Of a DNA stretch of 64,000 nucleotides, positions 17,814 through 25,883 are shown one piece after another. Origin of the DNA: Alkaliflexus imshenetskii DSM 15055 (lineage in GTDB: Bacteria; Bacteroidota; Bacteroidia; Bacteroidales; Marinilabiliaceae). The DNA is taken from assembly GCF_000517065.1 (NCBI RefSeq), contig NZ_KI912105.1, forward strand, positions 2,490,820 to 2,554,819, given 5' to 3'. The first letter of the stretch is position 1, and each line of letters begins with the position of its first letter. A program made the translations under genes and the position numbers. The notes under the pieces were generated by a model. The model worked only from the letters and a program-made list of their open reading frames with translations, was not told the origin of the DNA and did not search any database.

Positions 17814-18674
17814 TTAGAGAATCATTTTTTCGATGGGGATAATCAGAATGCCTTCGGCACCATTGGCTTTGAGCTGGTCAATAACCTCCCAAAATTTGTT
17901 TTCCTGAATAACGGAGTGGATTGAACTCCATCCCTCTTCGGCCAGTGGTAGTACAGTGGGGCTTTTCATACCCGGTAAAATGTTTACAATTTGACTTACC
18001 TTGTCATTGGGGGCATTAAGCAGAATGTACTTATTGGAGTTGGATGCCTGAACTGCATTAAAGCGGAAGATAAGTTGATCAAGTAACGCCTTCTTCTCGG
18101 CGGATAGCTTCTTATTTGCCACCAGCAATGCCTCGGATTGCATCACCACTTCAACCTCTTTCAGGCTGTTGGCTACGAGCGTACTGCCTGAGCTAACGAT
18201 GTCAAAAATGGCATCTGCCAAACCAATACCAGGAGCAATTTCCACTGAGCCGGCAATCTCATGGATGTCGGCCGAAATGCCTTTCTCCTTGAAGAATTTT
18301 TTAAGAATCTCAGGATACGAAGTGGCAATTTTCTTGTTGTTGAACCACGTTAAGTCGGTGTAATTTTCGCTTTTGGGGATGGCCAGAGACAATCGGCATT
18401 TGCTAAAACCAAGACGCTTCACAATTTCCAGTTCAAAACCCTTCTCAGCATATTCGTTCTCGCCAACTACACCCAGGTCTGCCACGCCATCGGCTACCGT
18501 TTGTGGTATGTCATCATCGCGCAAAAAGAGCGCTTCAACCGGATAACCTGTGGCTGATGCAATCAAGCGGCCGCTGCCAAGGTTGAACTTTATACCTGAC
18601 TCCTTCATCAGAGCCATACTGTCGTCGTGTAATCTTCCTTTTTTCTGTAAAGCAATTCGTAATGTTGTTTCCAT
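17814..18674 (-). CDS. hisG: ATP phosphoribosyltransferase, long form
   Basis: A 286-residue enzyme for the first committed step of histidine synthesis, ATP plus PRPP to phosphoribosyl-ATP. The start LRIALQKKGRLHDDSMALMKESG and the PRPP loop DIVSSGSTLVANSLKEVE are typical. The extra ~75 residues at the C-terminus (from about residue 210, with VLPLAEEGWSSIHSVIQE) are the regulatory domain of the long form, which binds histidine as feedback inhibitor and does not need HisZ. First structural gene of the operon, 42 bp downstream of the attenuator terminator, so control is both allosteric and transcriptional. Confidence 0.97.
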   Translation of the reverse strand: METTLRIALQKKGRLHDDSMALMKESGIKFNLGSGRLIASATGYPVEALFLRDDDIPQTVADGVADLGVVGENEYAEKGFELEIVKRLGFSKCRLSLAIPKSENYTDLTWFNNKKIATSYPEILKKFFKEKGISADIHEIAGSVEIAPGIGLADAIFDIVSSGSTLVANSLKEVEVVMQSEALLVANKKLSAEKKALLDQLIFRFNAVQASNSNKYILLNAPNDKVSQIVNILPGMKSPTVLPLAEEGWSSIHSVIQENKFWEVIDQLKANGAEGILIIPIEKMIL

Positions 18675-18713
18675 GTGTCAGTTATTGGTATATTTTATAA
18701 ACAATTACAAAAC

Positions 18714-18743
18714 AAAAAAGGCTCACCACAGCGGGCAAGCCTT
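18714..18743 (-). terminator. Attenuator terminator of the his operon
   Basis: On the minus strand, 18743-18734 and 18727-18718 form a 10-bp stem (two G-U pairs) with a 6-nt loop, followed at once by a run of six T. This is an intrinsic terminator between the leader peptide and hisG. An alternative pairing exists: 18772-18767 (GTGGGC) can pair with 18736-18731 (GCCCGC). That uses part of the terminator's 5' arm, so the two structures exclude each other. Confidence 0.85.
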
Positions 18744-18775
18744 ACGTTATATTATGCACACAACAAGCCCACCCC

Positions 18776-18823
18776 TTAAGTAAGGAGATGATGATGAGCG
18801 TTGATGTGATGTGTAAAAATCAT
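18776..18823 (-). CDS. hisL: his operon leader peptide, 5 His in 15 residues
   Basis: The minus-strand frame from ATG at 18823 to TAA at 18778-18776 encodes MIFTHHINAHHHLLT, with His at positions 5, 6, 10, 11 and 12. It lies just upstream of an intrinsic terminator and of hisG, and about 23 bases downstream of a Bacteroidota-type -7 element. By analogy with enterobacterial hisL, scarce charged tRNA-His would stall the ribosome on the His codons and let the antiterminator form. The peptide is not expected to have a function of its own. Confidence 0.88.
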   Translation of the reverse strand: MIFTHHINAHHHLLT

Positions 18824-18845
18824 AGGTTCAAATCTTGAATCATTG

Positions 18846-18876
18846 CAAAACTATGATTTTTGCTTTGTAATTCCAA
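18846..18876 (-). promoter_or_regulatory. Predicted his operon promoter
   Basis: On the minus strand 18853-18846 reads TAGTTTTG, an exact match to the Bacteroidota -7 consensus TAnnTTTG. A weaker -33-like TTGG lies at 18876-18873. Transcription would start near 18840, giving a leader of about 17 bases before the hisL ATG, as expected for an attenuator transcript. Confidence 0.6.
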
Positions 18877-19090
18877 TTTTTTCTGTCGCAAATCTGACAG
18901 TTTTTTATGAGAATGTGTTTTGATAGTCTGATTTTCGCATCACCTATTTTTCTGAATGGTGTTTTGTGTGCCAAGAAATGATGCGATTTTGTCAAAGTGA
19001 TATGAAATTTTATCAAAATGCAATTAGTCAGCTTTTTACTGATGTATCGAATTGGAATTAATCGTATTTTAACTTGTTGAAATATCAGTT

Positions 19091-19852
19091 ATGAAGCAGT
19101 TATTTTTAATTCTAATTTCTTTCATTGTGGGCTCGTGTATAACCAAACCTGGCGCAAATGATTCGTTGAGGTTACTCGTTTTTACCAAAACAAACGACTA
19201 CCGTCACGAGGTAATTCCCTTAAGCATCGATGCCATGCGGGATATATGTAAAAACAACGGTTGGCTGATGACCCCTACTGAGGATTCTCTCATGTTTAGC
19301 GCTAATGCTCTTGAAGCTGTTGATGTAGTGGTGTTTATGCACACTTCCGGCGATGTGTTGGGGGAAGCTGAACGCGAGGCTCTGAAAAATTTCGTAGAGA
19401 GGGGTGGCGGATTGGTAACGATTCATTCGGGAACGGCAACACAAAACAGCTGGAGCTGGTATGTGAATGCTGTGGGAGCCATCTTCACAGGCCATCCGCC
19501 GGTGCAACCCGGCAAATTATTCATTGAAGACAGAACGCATCCCGCTACCTCATTTCTACCTGATTCTGTATGGATTCTGGAAGATGAATGGTATAGTTTC
19601 GACCGCAATCCGCGAAACAATGTGCATGTGCTCATCTCCATTGATGAAACATCTTACGATGTGGATGACAATCGCTGGTTTCCGGATGCCCAACAACGTA
19701 TGGGTGACCATCCTTTGGTCTGGTGTCAGGAAGTTAAACAGGGCAGGGTGTTTCAAACTGCTTTGGGTCATGAGCCGGCTCTATATGCCAATCCGTTGTT
19801 TTTGAAACATCTTGAAGGTGGTGTTAAATGGGCTGCCAATCTGGTAGATTAA
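19091..19852 (+). CDS. ThuA-like lipoprotein
   Basis: A 253-residue predicted lipoprotein: signal LFLILISFIVGSC with the lipobox Cys at residue 16. The rest is a ThuA-like (class-I-glutamine-amidotransferase-like fold) domain: LRLLVFTKTNDYRHEVIPLSIDAM at the start, VVVFMHTSGDVL, GGGLVTIHSGTAT, and GRVFQTALGHEPALYANPLFLKHLEGGVKWA at the end, all typical. ThuA-type proteins occur with sugar or glycoside-degradation genes, but their reaction is mostly unknown. It is directly followed by a beta-mannosidase, fitting a small carbohydrate-use unit. Confidence 0.85.
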   Translation: MKQLFLILISFIVGSCITKPGANDSLRLLVFTKTNDYRHEVIPLSIDAMRDICKNNGWLMTPTEDSLMFSANALEAVDVVVFMHTSGDVLGEAEREALKNFVERGGGLVTIHSGTATQNSWSWYVNAVGAIFTGHPPVQPGKLFIEDRTHPATSFLPDSVWILEDEWYSFDRNPRNNVHVLISIDETSYDVDDNRWFPDAQQRMGDHPLVWCQEVKQGRVFQTALGHEPALYANPLFLKHLEGGVKWAANLVD

Positions 19853-19905
19853 GCATTTCAAGTGTCCTTAGGTTTTATCGTTACAACAACCAAATTTTAA
19901 TCTAT

Positions 19906-22488
19906 ATGAAAATCACAATTACACATTTTTTTGTGTTTCTAATTTTATCAATTATGGTGTCCTGCACAAAAATGTCAGACCAAACGCCTGTGGTGATTGA
20001 ATTAAACGAAGGATGGACTTTCGCACAATCAGGGACAGAGCATTGGATGCCTGCTTCGGTGCCTGGTACAGTACATACCGACCTGATGGCCAATGAGGTG
20101 ATTGACGACCCTCACTACCGTTTGAACGAGAATGATGTGCAGTGGATTGAGAAGGAAGACTGGATTTATAAAACTGCCTTCGATGTTGAGGAGTCTCTTT
20201 TGTTGAACAACCGGCTTGAACTGCACTTCGATGGTTTGGATACTTATGCAGATGTGTACCTTAATGACAATCTGATTCTTGAGGCCGACAATATGTTTGT
20301 GGGTTGGCAGGTAGATGTGAAAGAATTTGTTCAGGCTGGTAGAAATGAACTGAAGATTTATTTCCATTCGCCGGTGCAGCGTGGATTGACCAAGCTACAA
20401 GCGCTGGACTATCTGATTCCCTCAATTAACGAGCAGGCGCCTGTTAATGAGCGTACCAGTGTATTCACCCGAAAGGCCCCATTTCACTATGGATGGGATT
20501 GGGGACCTCGCTTGGTTACTTCCGGAGTGTGGCGCCCGGTAAAGCTAAAAGCCTGGCACGATGCGATAATTCAGGATGTGTACATAGAAACACGCGCTGT
20601 TTCTAAAGAGCTGGCATCGCTTTCCGGTAAAGCAACGGTTGATGTGGAAGTTCCCGGTCGATACACGTTGTCATTATTAATCAACGGCAAGTCATCAGGT
20701 GTAAAACAAAAATTAAGCCTCGACAAGGGCATTAATGAATTCAACTTCGATTTTGACATTAAAAATCCCAGCTTGTGGTGGACAAATGGTCTTGGCGAAG
20801 CTTATATGTATGATTTTACTTTCAGTCTGGAGGGTGTTAACCTCGTGGCCGACAGGTATAACCTCGCTTATGGTGTGCGCACTTTACATCTGGTGCAGGA
20901 GCCTGACGAGGCTGGTCGTAGTTTCTATTTTGAACTGAACGGTGTCCCGGTGTTTATGAAGGGTGCCAACGTGATTCCTTCCGAAACGTTAACGCCATCT
21001 GTTACCCCTGAGCGATACAAACGATTGATTCAGGATGCCGTGGATGCCAATATGAATATGTTACGCGTTTGGGGTGGCGCCATTTATGAAGAGGATTACT
21101 TTTATGAGCTGTGTAACCGAAACGGTATTTTAATCTGGCAGGATTTTATGTTTGCCTGTAACCTTCAACCAGGTGATGAGGCACATCTTGACAACATCCG
21201 TAAGGAAGCAGAATATAACGTAAAGCGATTGCGCAACAATGCCTGTCTGGCTCTTTGGTGTGGCAACAATGAGAACCTGCACGGCTGGTTTGACTGGGGT
21301 TGGAAGGATATGTATGCGCCTGATGTTCGCGAGTTTATGTGGCGTACTTATGAACGCATTTTTTATGAGATTTTACCCGAAGTGGTGGCTAAGTATGATC
21401 CCAAAAACAGCTACTGGGCATCATCTCCGTCTTCTCACGGTAATGGATTGGCCGACCGCAAATCGGGTGATGAGCACGACTGGACAATCTGGTTTGGAGA
21501 AAAGCCTTTTTCGGCATACGGTGAGAATTTGCCCCGCTTTGTAAGTGAGTATGGCATTCAGGCATTTCCCGGTATGCATACCATTCGTGACTTTTCAGTG
21601 GAAGGTGATTGGGATATGAACTCACAGGTGATGCGTCATCGCCAACGTGGAGCAATGTCTTATATCGCCCCTGGTTTTGATGGCAACGATATGATTAAGA
21701 GATATATGGGTCGATATTACAACGTGCCGGATAGTTTCGAGCATTTTGTTTACGTGAGCCAGTTGCTGCATGCAAAATGTTATCGCACAGCCATTGAAGC
21801 ACACCGACGTAATATGCCCCATTGCATGGGATCTCTTTATTGGCAGTTAAACGACAGTTGGCCAACCATATCATGGGCCACAGTTGACTATTATGGCCGT
21901 TGGAAAGCTGCGCACTATGCCGTTCGCAAAGCCAATGAAGAGATAATTGTTTCGGTTGAGGTGAAAGATGATCATGCGCGAATTTTTGTGGTGAGCGACA
22001 GGCTTACATCCGTGGGGAATGCAAGGCTGCATGTTCGCCTGATGGATTTCAGCGGCCGGGAAATTCACTCCATCAATCAACCTGTAAAAATAGAGGCCAA
22101 CACATCTGCTGTGGTGATGGAGAGTGGATTGCAGGAGCTAAAGCAGCATTTTGCACTTAATTCGGTGTTTGCACATATAGAATTAAAGGAGGGCGCTGAA
22201 ACTTTAGCCGACAATATTGTCTATTTCTGTGAGCCGAAGGAGATGGTTTTGCCCTCTGCCAAAATATCTTCAAGCATAGAAAAAACGACTGATGGATACA
22301 CCCTTACATTCACGTCAAGTGTATTGGTGCGCAACTTATTTGTAGACACCCCTTATGCCGATGTGTTTGCTTCGGACAACTATTTTGACCTGGTGCCGGG
22401 CAAACCAAAAACCATAAGGCTTGTAACCAATCGTGTACTTCATGTGGATGACGACATTTTCTGGCTTTCGCTAAACGATTTGCAGTAG
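19906..22488 (+). CDS. Beta-mannosidase-type glycoside hydrolase family 2 lipoprotein
   Basis: An 860-residue GH2 enzyme. The frame is open upstream into the ThuA gene, but ATG at 19906 gives a lipoprotein signal (FFVFLILSIMVSC) and is chosen. Sugar-binding jelly roll: WIYKTAFDVEE and LHFDGLDTYADVYLND. Immunoglobulin-like domain, then the TIM barrel with FMKGANVIPSETL, MLRVWGGAIYEEDYFYELC and WCGNNENLHGWFDWGW (acid/base Glu in the NEN motif), and the predicted nucleophile Glu in RFVSEYGIQAFPG. This is the classic beta-mannosidase pattern. Likely cell-surface or periplasmic cleavage of beta-mannosides. Confidence 0.92.
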   Translation: MKITITHFFVFLILSIMVSCTKMSDQTPVVIELNEGWTFAQSGTEHWMPASVPGTVHTDLMANEVIDDPHYRLNENDVQWIEKEDWIYKTAFDVEESLLLNNRLELHFDGLDTYADVYLNDNLILEADNMFVGWQVDVKEFVQAGRNELKIYFHSPVQRGLTKLQALDYLIPSINEQAPVNERTSVFTRKAPFHYGWDWGPRLVTSGVWRPVKLKAWHDAIIQDVYIETRAVSKELASLSGKATVDVEVPGRYTLSLLINGKSSGVKQKLSLDKGINEFNFDFDIKNPSLWWTNGLGEAYMYDFTFSLEGVNLVADRYNLAYGVRTLHLVQEPDEAGRSFYFELNGVPVFMKGANVIPSETLTPSVTPERYKRLIQDAVDANMNMLRVWGGAIYEEDYFYELCNRNGILIWQDFMFACNLQPGDEAHLDNIRKEAEYNVKRLRNNACLALWCGNNENLHGWFDWGWKDMYAPDVREFMWRTYERIFYEILPEVVAKYDPKNSYWASSPSSHGNGLADRKSGDEHDWTIWFGEKPFSAYGENLPRFVSEYGIQAFPGMHTIRDFSVEGDWDMNSQVMRHRQRGAMSYIAPGFDGNDMIKRYMGRYYNVPDSFEHFVYVSQLLHAKCYRTAIEAHRRNMPHCMGSLYWQLNDSWPTISWATVDYYGRWKAAHYAVRKANEEIIVSVEVKDDHARIFVVSDRLTSVGNARLHVRLMDFSGREIHSINQPVKIEANTSAVVMESGLQELKQHFALNSVFAHIELKEGAETLADNIVYFCEPKEMVLPSAKISSSIEKTTDGYTLTFTSSVLVRNLFVDTPYADVFASDNYFDLVPGKPKTIRLVTNRVLHVDDDIFWLSLNDLQ

Positions 22489-22518
22489 TTTCCTCATTAA
22501 TAATGATTGAAAAAGTGG

Positions 22519-22557
22519 CGCCCCTGTAAGGATAACTCCAGACAGGGGCGTTTTTTT
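22519..22557 (+). terminator. Intrinsic terminator after the beta-mannosidase gene
   Basis: Bases 22519-22527 pair perfectly with 22542-22550 (9-bp GC-rich stem), followed by seven T. It lies 31 bp after the stop, a typical rho-independent terminator. Confidence 0.9.
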
Positions 22558-22593
22558 GCAGATGTTTTTTGTTCGGGTATCTTTTTGAGGTAT

Positions 22594-22789
22594 TTAGTTT
22601 TTGTCAGGTGCAAACTGCATGTCTTCCGTTTTGATATGATGGGTTATCCAATCTTTTATAAAGTTGGTCACTTCTACCGAGATTAACAGTTTGCCTTCAG
22701 ATATTTTCTGATAAAACGCCTCTGCCTTCTCCGCAAATGCCCGGTGTTCCTTTATATGGTTATCAATGTTCTTAAAACCGGAAGCGATG
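22594..22789 (-). pseudogene. 3' remnant of a third bacteriohemerythrin gene
   Basis: Read on the minus strand, this stretch encodes GFKNIDNHIKEHRAF and further residues closely matching the C-terminal half of the adjacent intact hemerythrin, ending in HHIKTEDMQFAPDKN and TAA at 22594. It begins directly after the stop codon of the intact gene at 22790, one base out of its frame, and has no start codon or N-terminal half. It keeps the equivalents of ligands His75, His79, His115 and Asp120 but lacks those of His19, His56 and Glu60. It looks like the leftover of a deletion between tandem paralogues. Confidence 0.85.
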
Positions 22790-23182
22790 TTACTTTTGGG
22801 CCACGAAGACAGCGTATTGTTTGTCCTGTGTCTTGATGTGATTGGTGATCCAGTTCTTTATAAAGTTGGTTACTTCAACAGATACCAAGAGTTTACCCTC
22901 TTTTATTTTTGACTGAAACGCTTCCACTTTTGAAATAAACTCCCGGTGTTCGTTTAAATGGTTTTCAATACCCGGGAAACCTATTTTTTGCATGTATATC
23001 TCCTCGTTGGCAAAATGTGTTTTGGTGTAAAACACAAGGTTGTCAATCAGTTTTCCCATGCTATCACGGGATGCGTTTTGCCGCAGACCTTCGTAAAAAT
23101 CGTTAAGTGCTGTAAATAGCGACTGATGTTCATTGTCGATGGCGTCATTGTTAACGCTGAATTCGTTGTTCCACTGTATCAT
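22790..23182 (-). CDS. Bacteriohemerythrin (first intact copy)
   Basis: A 130-residue single-domain bacteriohemerythrin that binds O2 at a non-heme di-iron centre. All seven expected ligands are present: His19 (DNEHQ), His56 and Glu60 (THFANEE), His75 and His79 (NHLNEH), His115 and Asp120 (NHIKTQD). Such proteins act in oxygen storage, delivery or sensing in microaerobic bacteria. It lies 29 bp downstream of a paralogue and directly upstream of a truncated third copy. Confidence 0.95.
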   Translation of the reverse strand: MIQWNNEFSVNNDAIDNEHQSLFTALNDFYEGLRQNASRDSMGKLIDNLVFYTKTHFANEEIYMQKIGFPGIENHLNEHREFISKVEAFQSKIKEGKLLVSVEVTNFIKNWITNHIKTQDKQYAVFVAQK

Positions 23183-23211
23183 ATTACTATTATATTAAAA
23201 AAAATGGATGG

Positions 23212-23607
23212 CTATTTGCCATCCACGAAATTTGCATATTGTTGGTCAACGCCTTTAATGTGGTTGATGAGCCAGGTTTTTAAGAAGTTGGTTACCTCAA
23301 GTGAGAGTATTAATTTGCCCTCTTTAATTTTTTCCTGAAACCCGGTGAGTTTGTCAATGTAAAAGGCGTGTTTCTCTTGATGGTCGGCCAGATCAGGATA
23401 GTTGATGGAGCGCATGAAGGCTTCTTCGCTGGCAAAATGATAGTTGGTGTAATCCAGCATCTCCTGCACCAGTCCTTCGAGTTTTTCTTTTGACTTGCTC
23501 ATCATCAATCCATCGTAGAAGTTATTCAGGATGGTTATCCATTTTTGATGTTCTTTGTCCAGGTTTTCGTTTCTTACCGAAAGATCCTGATTCCATTGAA
23601 TTAGCAT
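23212..23607 (-). CDS. Bacteriohemerythrin (second intact copy)
   Basis: A 131-residue bacteriohemerythrin. The frame is open for 49 more codons upstream, but ATG at 23607 gives the family N-terminus MLIQWNQDLSVRNENLDKEHQ, aligned with the neighbouring paralogue, and is chosen. The di-iron ligands are all present: His in DKEHQ, His and Glu in YHFASEE, His and His in DHQEKH, His and Asp in NHIKGVDQ. First gene of the tandem array. Confidence 0.93.
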   Translation of the reverse strand: MLIQWNQDLSVRNENLDKEHQKWITILNNFYDGLMMSKSKEKLEGLVQEMLDYTNYHFASEEAFMRSINYPDLADHQEKHAFYIDKLTGFQEKIKEGKLILSLEVTNFLKTWLINHIKGVDQQYANFVDGK

Positions 23608-23786
23608 AGCGTATGTTTTAGATGTTTGTAAAGATACTGAAAAGGCTGATTTCGAAAATGCGCAAATGTCATTTTTCATCATGTGGCAACTTTTCTTTCG
23701 TATTAATTCACTGCTTATTTTCCATATAATTGGTGGGCTGAAGATATAAAACATGCACTGTTTCGGATAATTTAATCATAAACCAT

Positions 23787-23794
23787 TAGTTTTG
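23787..23794 (+). promoter_or_regulatory. Predicted -7 element of pssA promoter
   Basis: The octamer TAGTTTTG matches the Bacteroidota -7 consensus TAnnTTTG and lies 18 bp before the pssA ATG. A convincing TTTG -33 element is not seen; TTTC at 23761-23764 is the nearest. Confidence 0.4.
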
Positions 23795-23812
23795 TAGCAA
23801 ATATTCTGAATC

Positions 23813-24538
23813 ATGCGAATCACTCGTTACATCCCCAATGCGCTTACCAGTGCAAATTTGTTTCTAGGTGCTGTTGGCACATATCTGGCAATTGCAGGCA
23901 GACCCGACTTAACTGCCTGGTGCATTCTTTTGGCAGCATTGTTCGATTTTATGGATGGATTCGCCGCCCGATTGTTAAAAGCATACAGCGATATAGGCAA
24001 AGATTTGGATTCACTTGCCGATTTAATCAGCTTTGGTCTGGCGCCGGCTGCGGTATTATCTTCTATGTTACACTTTTATTTCACCGGTGTTTGGGGTGGG
24101 TTGTTTTTTGCGTTGAGCCAAACGCAACAACTGATACTGCTGTTGCCATTTATACTCACCGTTTTTGCCGCACTTCGATTGGCAAAATTCAATAACGACA
24201 CACGCCAAACCGAAAACTTTATAGGCCTTACAACCACAGCAACCGGTATGTTCACCGTATCACTGGTTTATCTTGTTTACGGTGCCGATGGATGGGTGCT
24301 TATCTTTACCAATATGTGGGTTGTGTTAGGATTGGTAGCCCTTTTTTCGGCATTGCTTGTCAGCGAAATTCCCATGTTCTCACTCAAATTTAAGAGCTTT
24401 GGTTGGCGCGGAAATCAGAATCGTTATCTATTGCTTCTTGTTTCTCTGGTGGCTTTGGCTTGGTTGGGAGTAGGTGGTCTGGCAATAATAATACCTGTTT
24501 ATGTGCTCTACTCTGCCATATTGATGTTTGTGAAGTAG
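23813..24538 (+). CDS. pssA: CDP-diacylglycerol-serine O-phosphatidyltransferase
   Basis: A 241-residue integral membrane enzyme making phosphatidylserine from CDP-diacylglycerol and L-serine, the route to phosphatidylethanolamine. The CDP-alcohol phosphotransferase motif D-G-x2-A-R-x(n)-G-x3-D-x3-D is clear near residues 46-70 (DGFAARLLKAY then IGKDLDSLADL). The N-terminus RYIPNALTSANLFLGAVG and about seven to eight hydrophobic segments fit PssA. Convergent with the cyd operon, with a shared terminator. Confidence 0.93.
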   Translation: MRITRYIPNALTSANLFLGAVGTYLAIAGRPDLTAWCILLAALFDFMDGFAARLLKAYSDIGKDLDSLADLISFGLAPAAVLSSMLHFYFTGVWGGLFFALSQTQQLILLLPFILTVFAALRLAKFNNDTRQTENFIGLTTTATGMFTVSLVYLVYGADGWVLIFTNMWVVLGLVALFSALLVSEIPMFSLKFKSFGWRGNQNRYLLLLVSLVALAWLGVGGLAIIIPVYVLYSAILMFVK

Positions 24539-24547
24539 ACAAAAATA

Positions 24548-24568
24548 AGCCCTGAAATTTTCAGGGCT
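24548..24568. terminator. Terminator between pssA and the cyd operon
   Basis: A 9-bp stem (24548-24556 with 24560-24568) with a 3-nt loop. On the minus strand it is followed by TTATTTTT, a U-tract for the cyd transcript. It lies 10 bp beyond the pssA stop, so it may serve both directions. Confidence 0.75.
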
Positions 24569-24585
24569 CGTATTATACTTACATA

Positions 24586-24732
24586 TCAGTTCTGTGAAGC
24601 TTTTTCTTCTGCTTCCGTTACCTCTTTCCACTTTCTGTCAAAATAACGGATGGCCCAGGCCGATGCATAATATCCGGCTACAATCACCACTCCCCAGACA
24701 GAATACCATATCAATGCTGTTAAATAACTCAT
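24586..24732 (-). CDS. CydX-like 48-residue membrane protein
   Basis: A short frame on the minus strand, 17 bp after the cydB stop: 48 residues with one clear transmembrane helix (residues about 4-28, TALIWYSVWGVVIVAGYYASA) followed by a basic then acidic tail (RYFDRKWKEVTEAEEKA). It sits exactly where cytochrome bd operons carry a small single-helix subunit (CydX in proteobacteria) that stabilises the oxidase. The sequence is not obviously homologous to enterobacterial CydX, so the role is inferred from position and topology. Confidence 0.65.
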   Translation of the reverse strand: MSYLTALIWYSVWGVVIVAGYYASAWAIRYFDRKWKEVTEAEEKASQN

Positions 24733-24749
24733 TTGGCTTGGTTTGTACG

Positions 24750-25883
24750 TTAATAAATATGAGAGTCACCAGATGTGAGCTCCTCCTTGCTTATCTTTTG
24801 CTTATTGATAGCGCGCCATGCATACCAAATGTAGGCAATCACAAAAGGCACCATCAGCGAAACATAGCTCATTGCAGTTAGTGTGAAATGGCTGGATGAG
24901 CCATTCATGATGGTTATGGAGCTTTGAATGTCATAGCTTGATGGATAAAATGCCGTGTTGTTGAATCCTGCTACCAGAAATAAAGCAAATACTGTCAGAA
25001 TTACACCGGGGCCTGTAAACCAGATGCCATTGGATGTTGGCGTTAACAAGGATAGGCCAATGCCGTAAAGCACCAGAACAACTCCAATCAGGAAAAGGAT
25101 AAGCACAACAGGCATTTCGATGAAGTTCAGGAAATACTTGTTTGCCTGCATAAATATCTCTCCAGTTTCCGGATTGATGGCATATCCTTCGCTAAACATC
25201 AGCCAAATCACAAATGTCAGGAAAAACACCACAAACGGAATGGCATTTTGCCAAAGTGATTTGGTGATTCGTTGCTCCAGAGCAGGTTCGTCCACGCTGT
25301 TTTTGAAATAGAGCAATCCCAGCGTGCGGGCCAGAAACAGCACCGCCAGTCCCAGCGAAAGGTTGTGTGGGTTTAGCAGTAATTCAAGCCCTCTTGAGGA
25401 GGCTTCCCAACGCGACTGGTTGTACTCGTTTATTGAAAATGGTGAGCCGGTGAAAAATGTGGCCACCACTACACCCAGAAGAAAAGTGCCTACCGCACCA
25501 TTGATAAAGAGAAATACCTCATAGGTGCGTGCACCAAGGAAATTCCCCGGACGCGACCTGAACTCGTACGAAACAGCCTGTATGATGAAGGCGAACAGAA
25601 TCATCATCCATACCCAATAGGCGCCACCAAAACTGGTGCTGTAAAAGAGCGGGAACGATGCAAACATGGCGCCTCCAAATACCACAAGCGTGGTAAACGT
25701 GAACTCCCACTTGCGTCCAAGCGTGTTAATGAGAAGGGTGCGTTCAACTTCCGTTTTTCCCAAGGATAAGAAAAGTGTTTGGCCGCCCTGAACAAACATT
25801 AGGAAAACGAGTGCTGCACCAAGGATGGATACAATCATCCACCAATATTGTTGTAATGCAAGATGCGATAGTGTTTCAAACAT
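24750..25883 (-). CDS. cydB: Cytochrome bd ubiquinol oxidase subunit II
   Basis: A 377-residue membrane protein with about eight hydrophobic helices, the partner of CydA in the cytochrome bd oxidase. Typical features: an N-terminal helix with WWMIVSILGAALVFLMFVQGGQTLF, the RSRPGNFLGARTYEVFLFINGAVGTFLLGVVVATFFTGSPF region, and a C-terminal helix before the basic tail. The start codon overlaps the cydA 3' end by 8 bp, indicating coupled translation. The oxidase is high-affinity and suits an organism living at low oxygen. Confidence 0.93.
   Translation of the reverse strand: MFETLSHLALQQYWWMIVSILGAALVFLMFVQGGQTLFLSLGKTEVERTLLINTLGRKWEFTFTTLVVFGGAMFASFPLFYSTSFGGAYWVWMMILFAFIIQAVSYEFRSRPGNFLGARTYEVFLFINGAVGTFLLGVVVATFFTGSPFSINEYNQSRWEASSRGLELLLNPHNLSLGLAVLFLARTLGLLYFKNSVDEPALEQRITKSLWQNAIPFVVFFLTFVIWLMFSEGYAINPETGEIFMQANKYFLNFIEMPVVLILFLIGVVLVLYGIGLSLLTPTSNGIWFTGPGVILTVFALFLVAGFNNTAFYPSSYDIQSSITIMNGSSSHFTLTAMSYVSLMVPFVIAYIWYAWRAINKQKISKEELTSGDSHIY

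Noticed and set aside
18776-18850. Possible tRNA or riboswitch in the hisG upstream gap
   Set aside because: No cloverleaf or known riboswitch core; the His-codon frame plus terminator explains the structure as an attenuator.
23608-23754. N-terminal extension of the second hemerythrin (49 extra codons)
   Set aside because: The extension has no match to the family; the internal ATG aligns with the paralogue's start.
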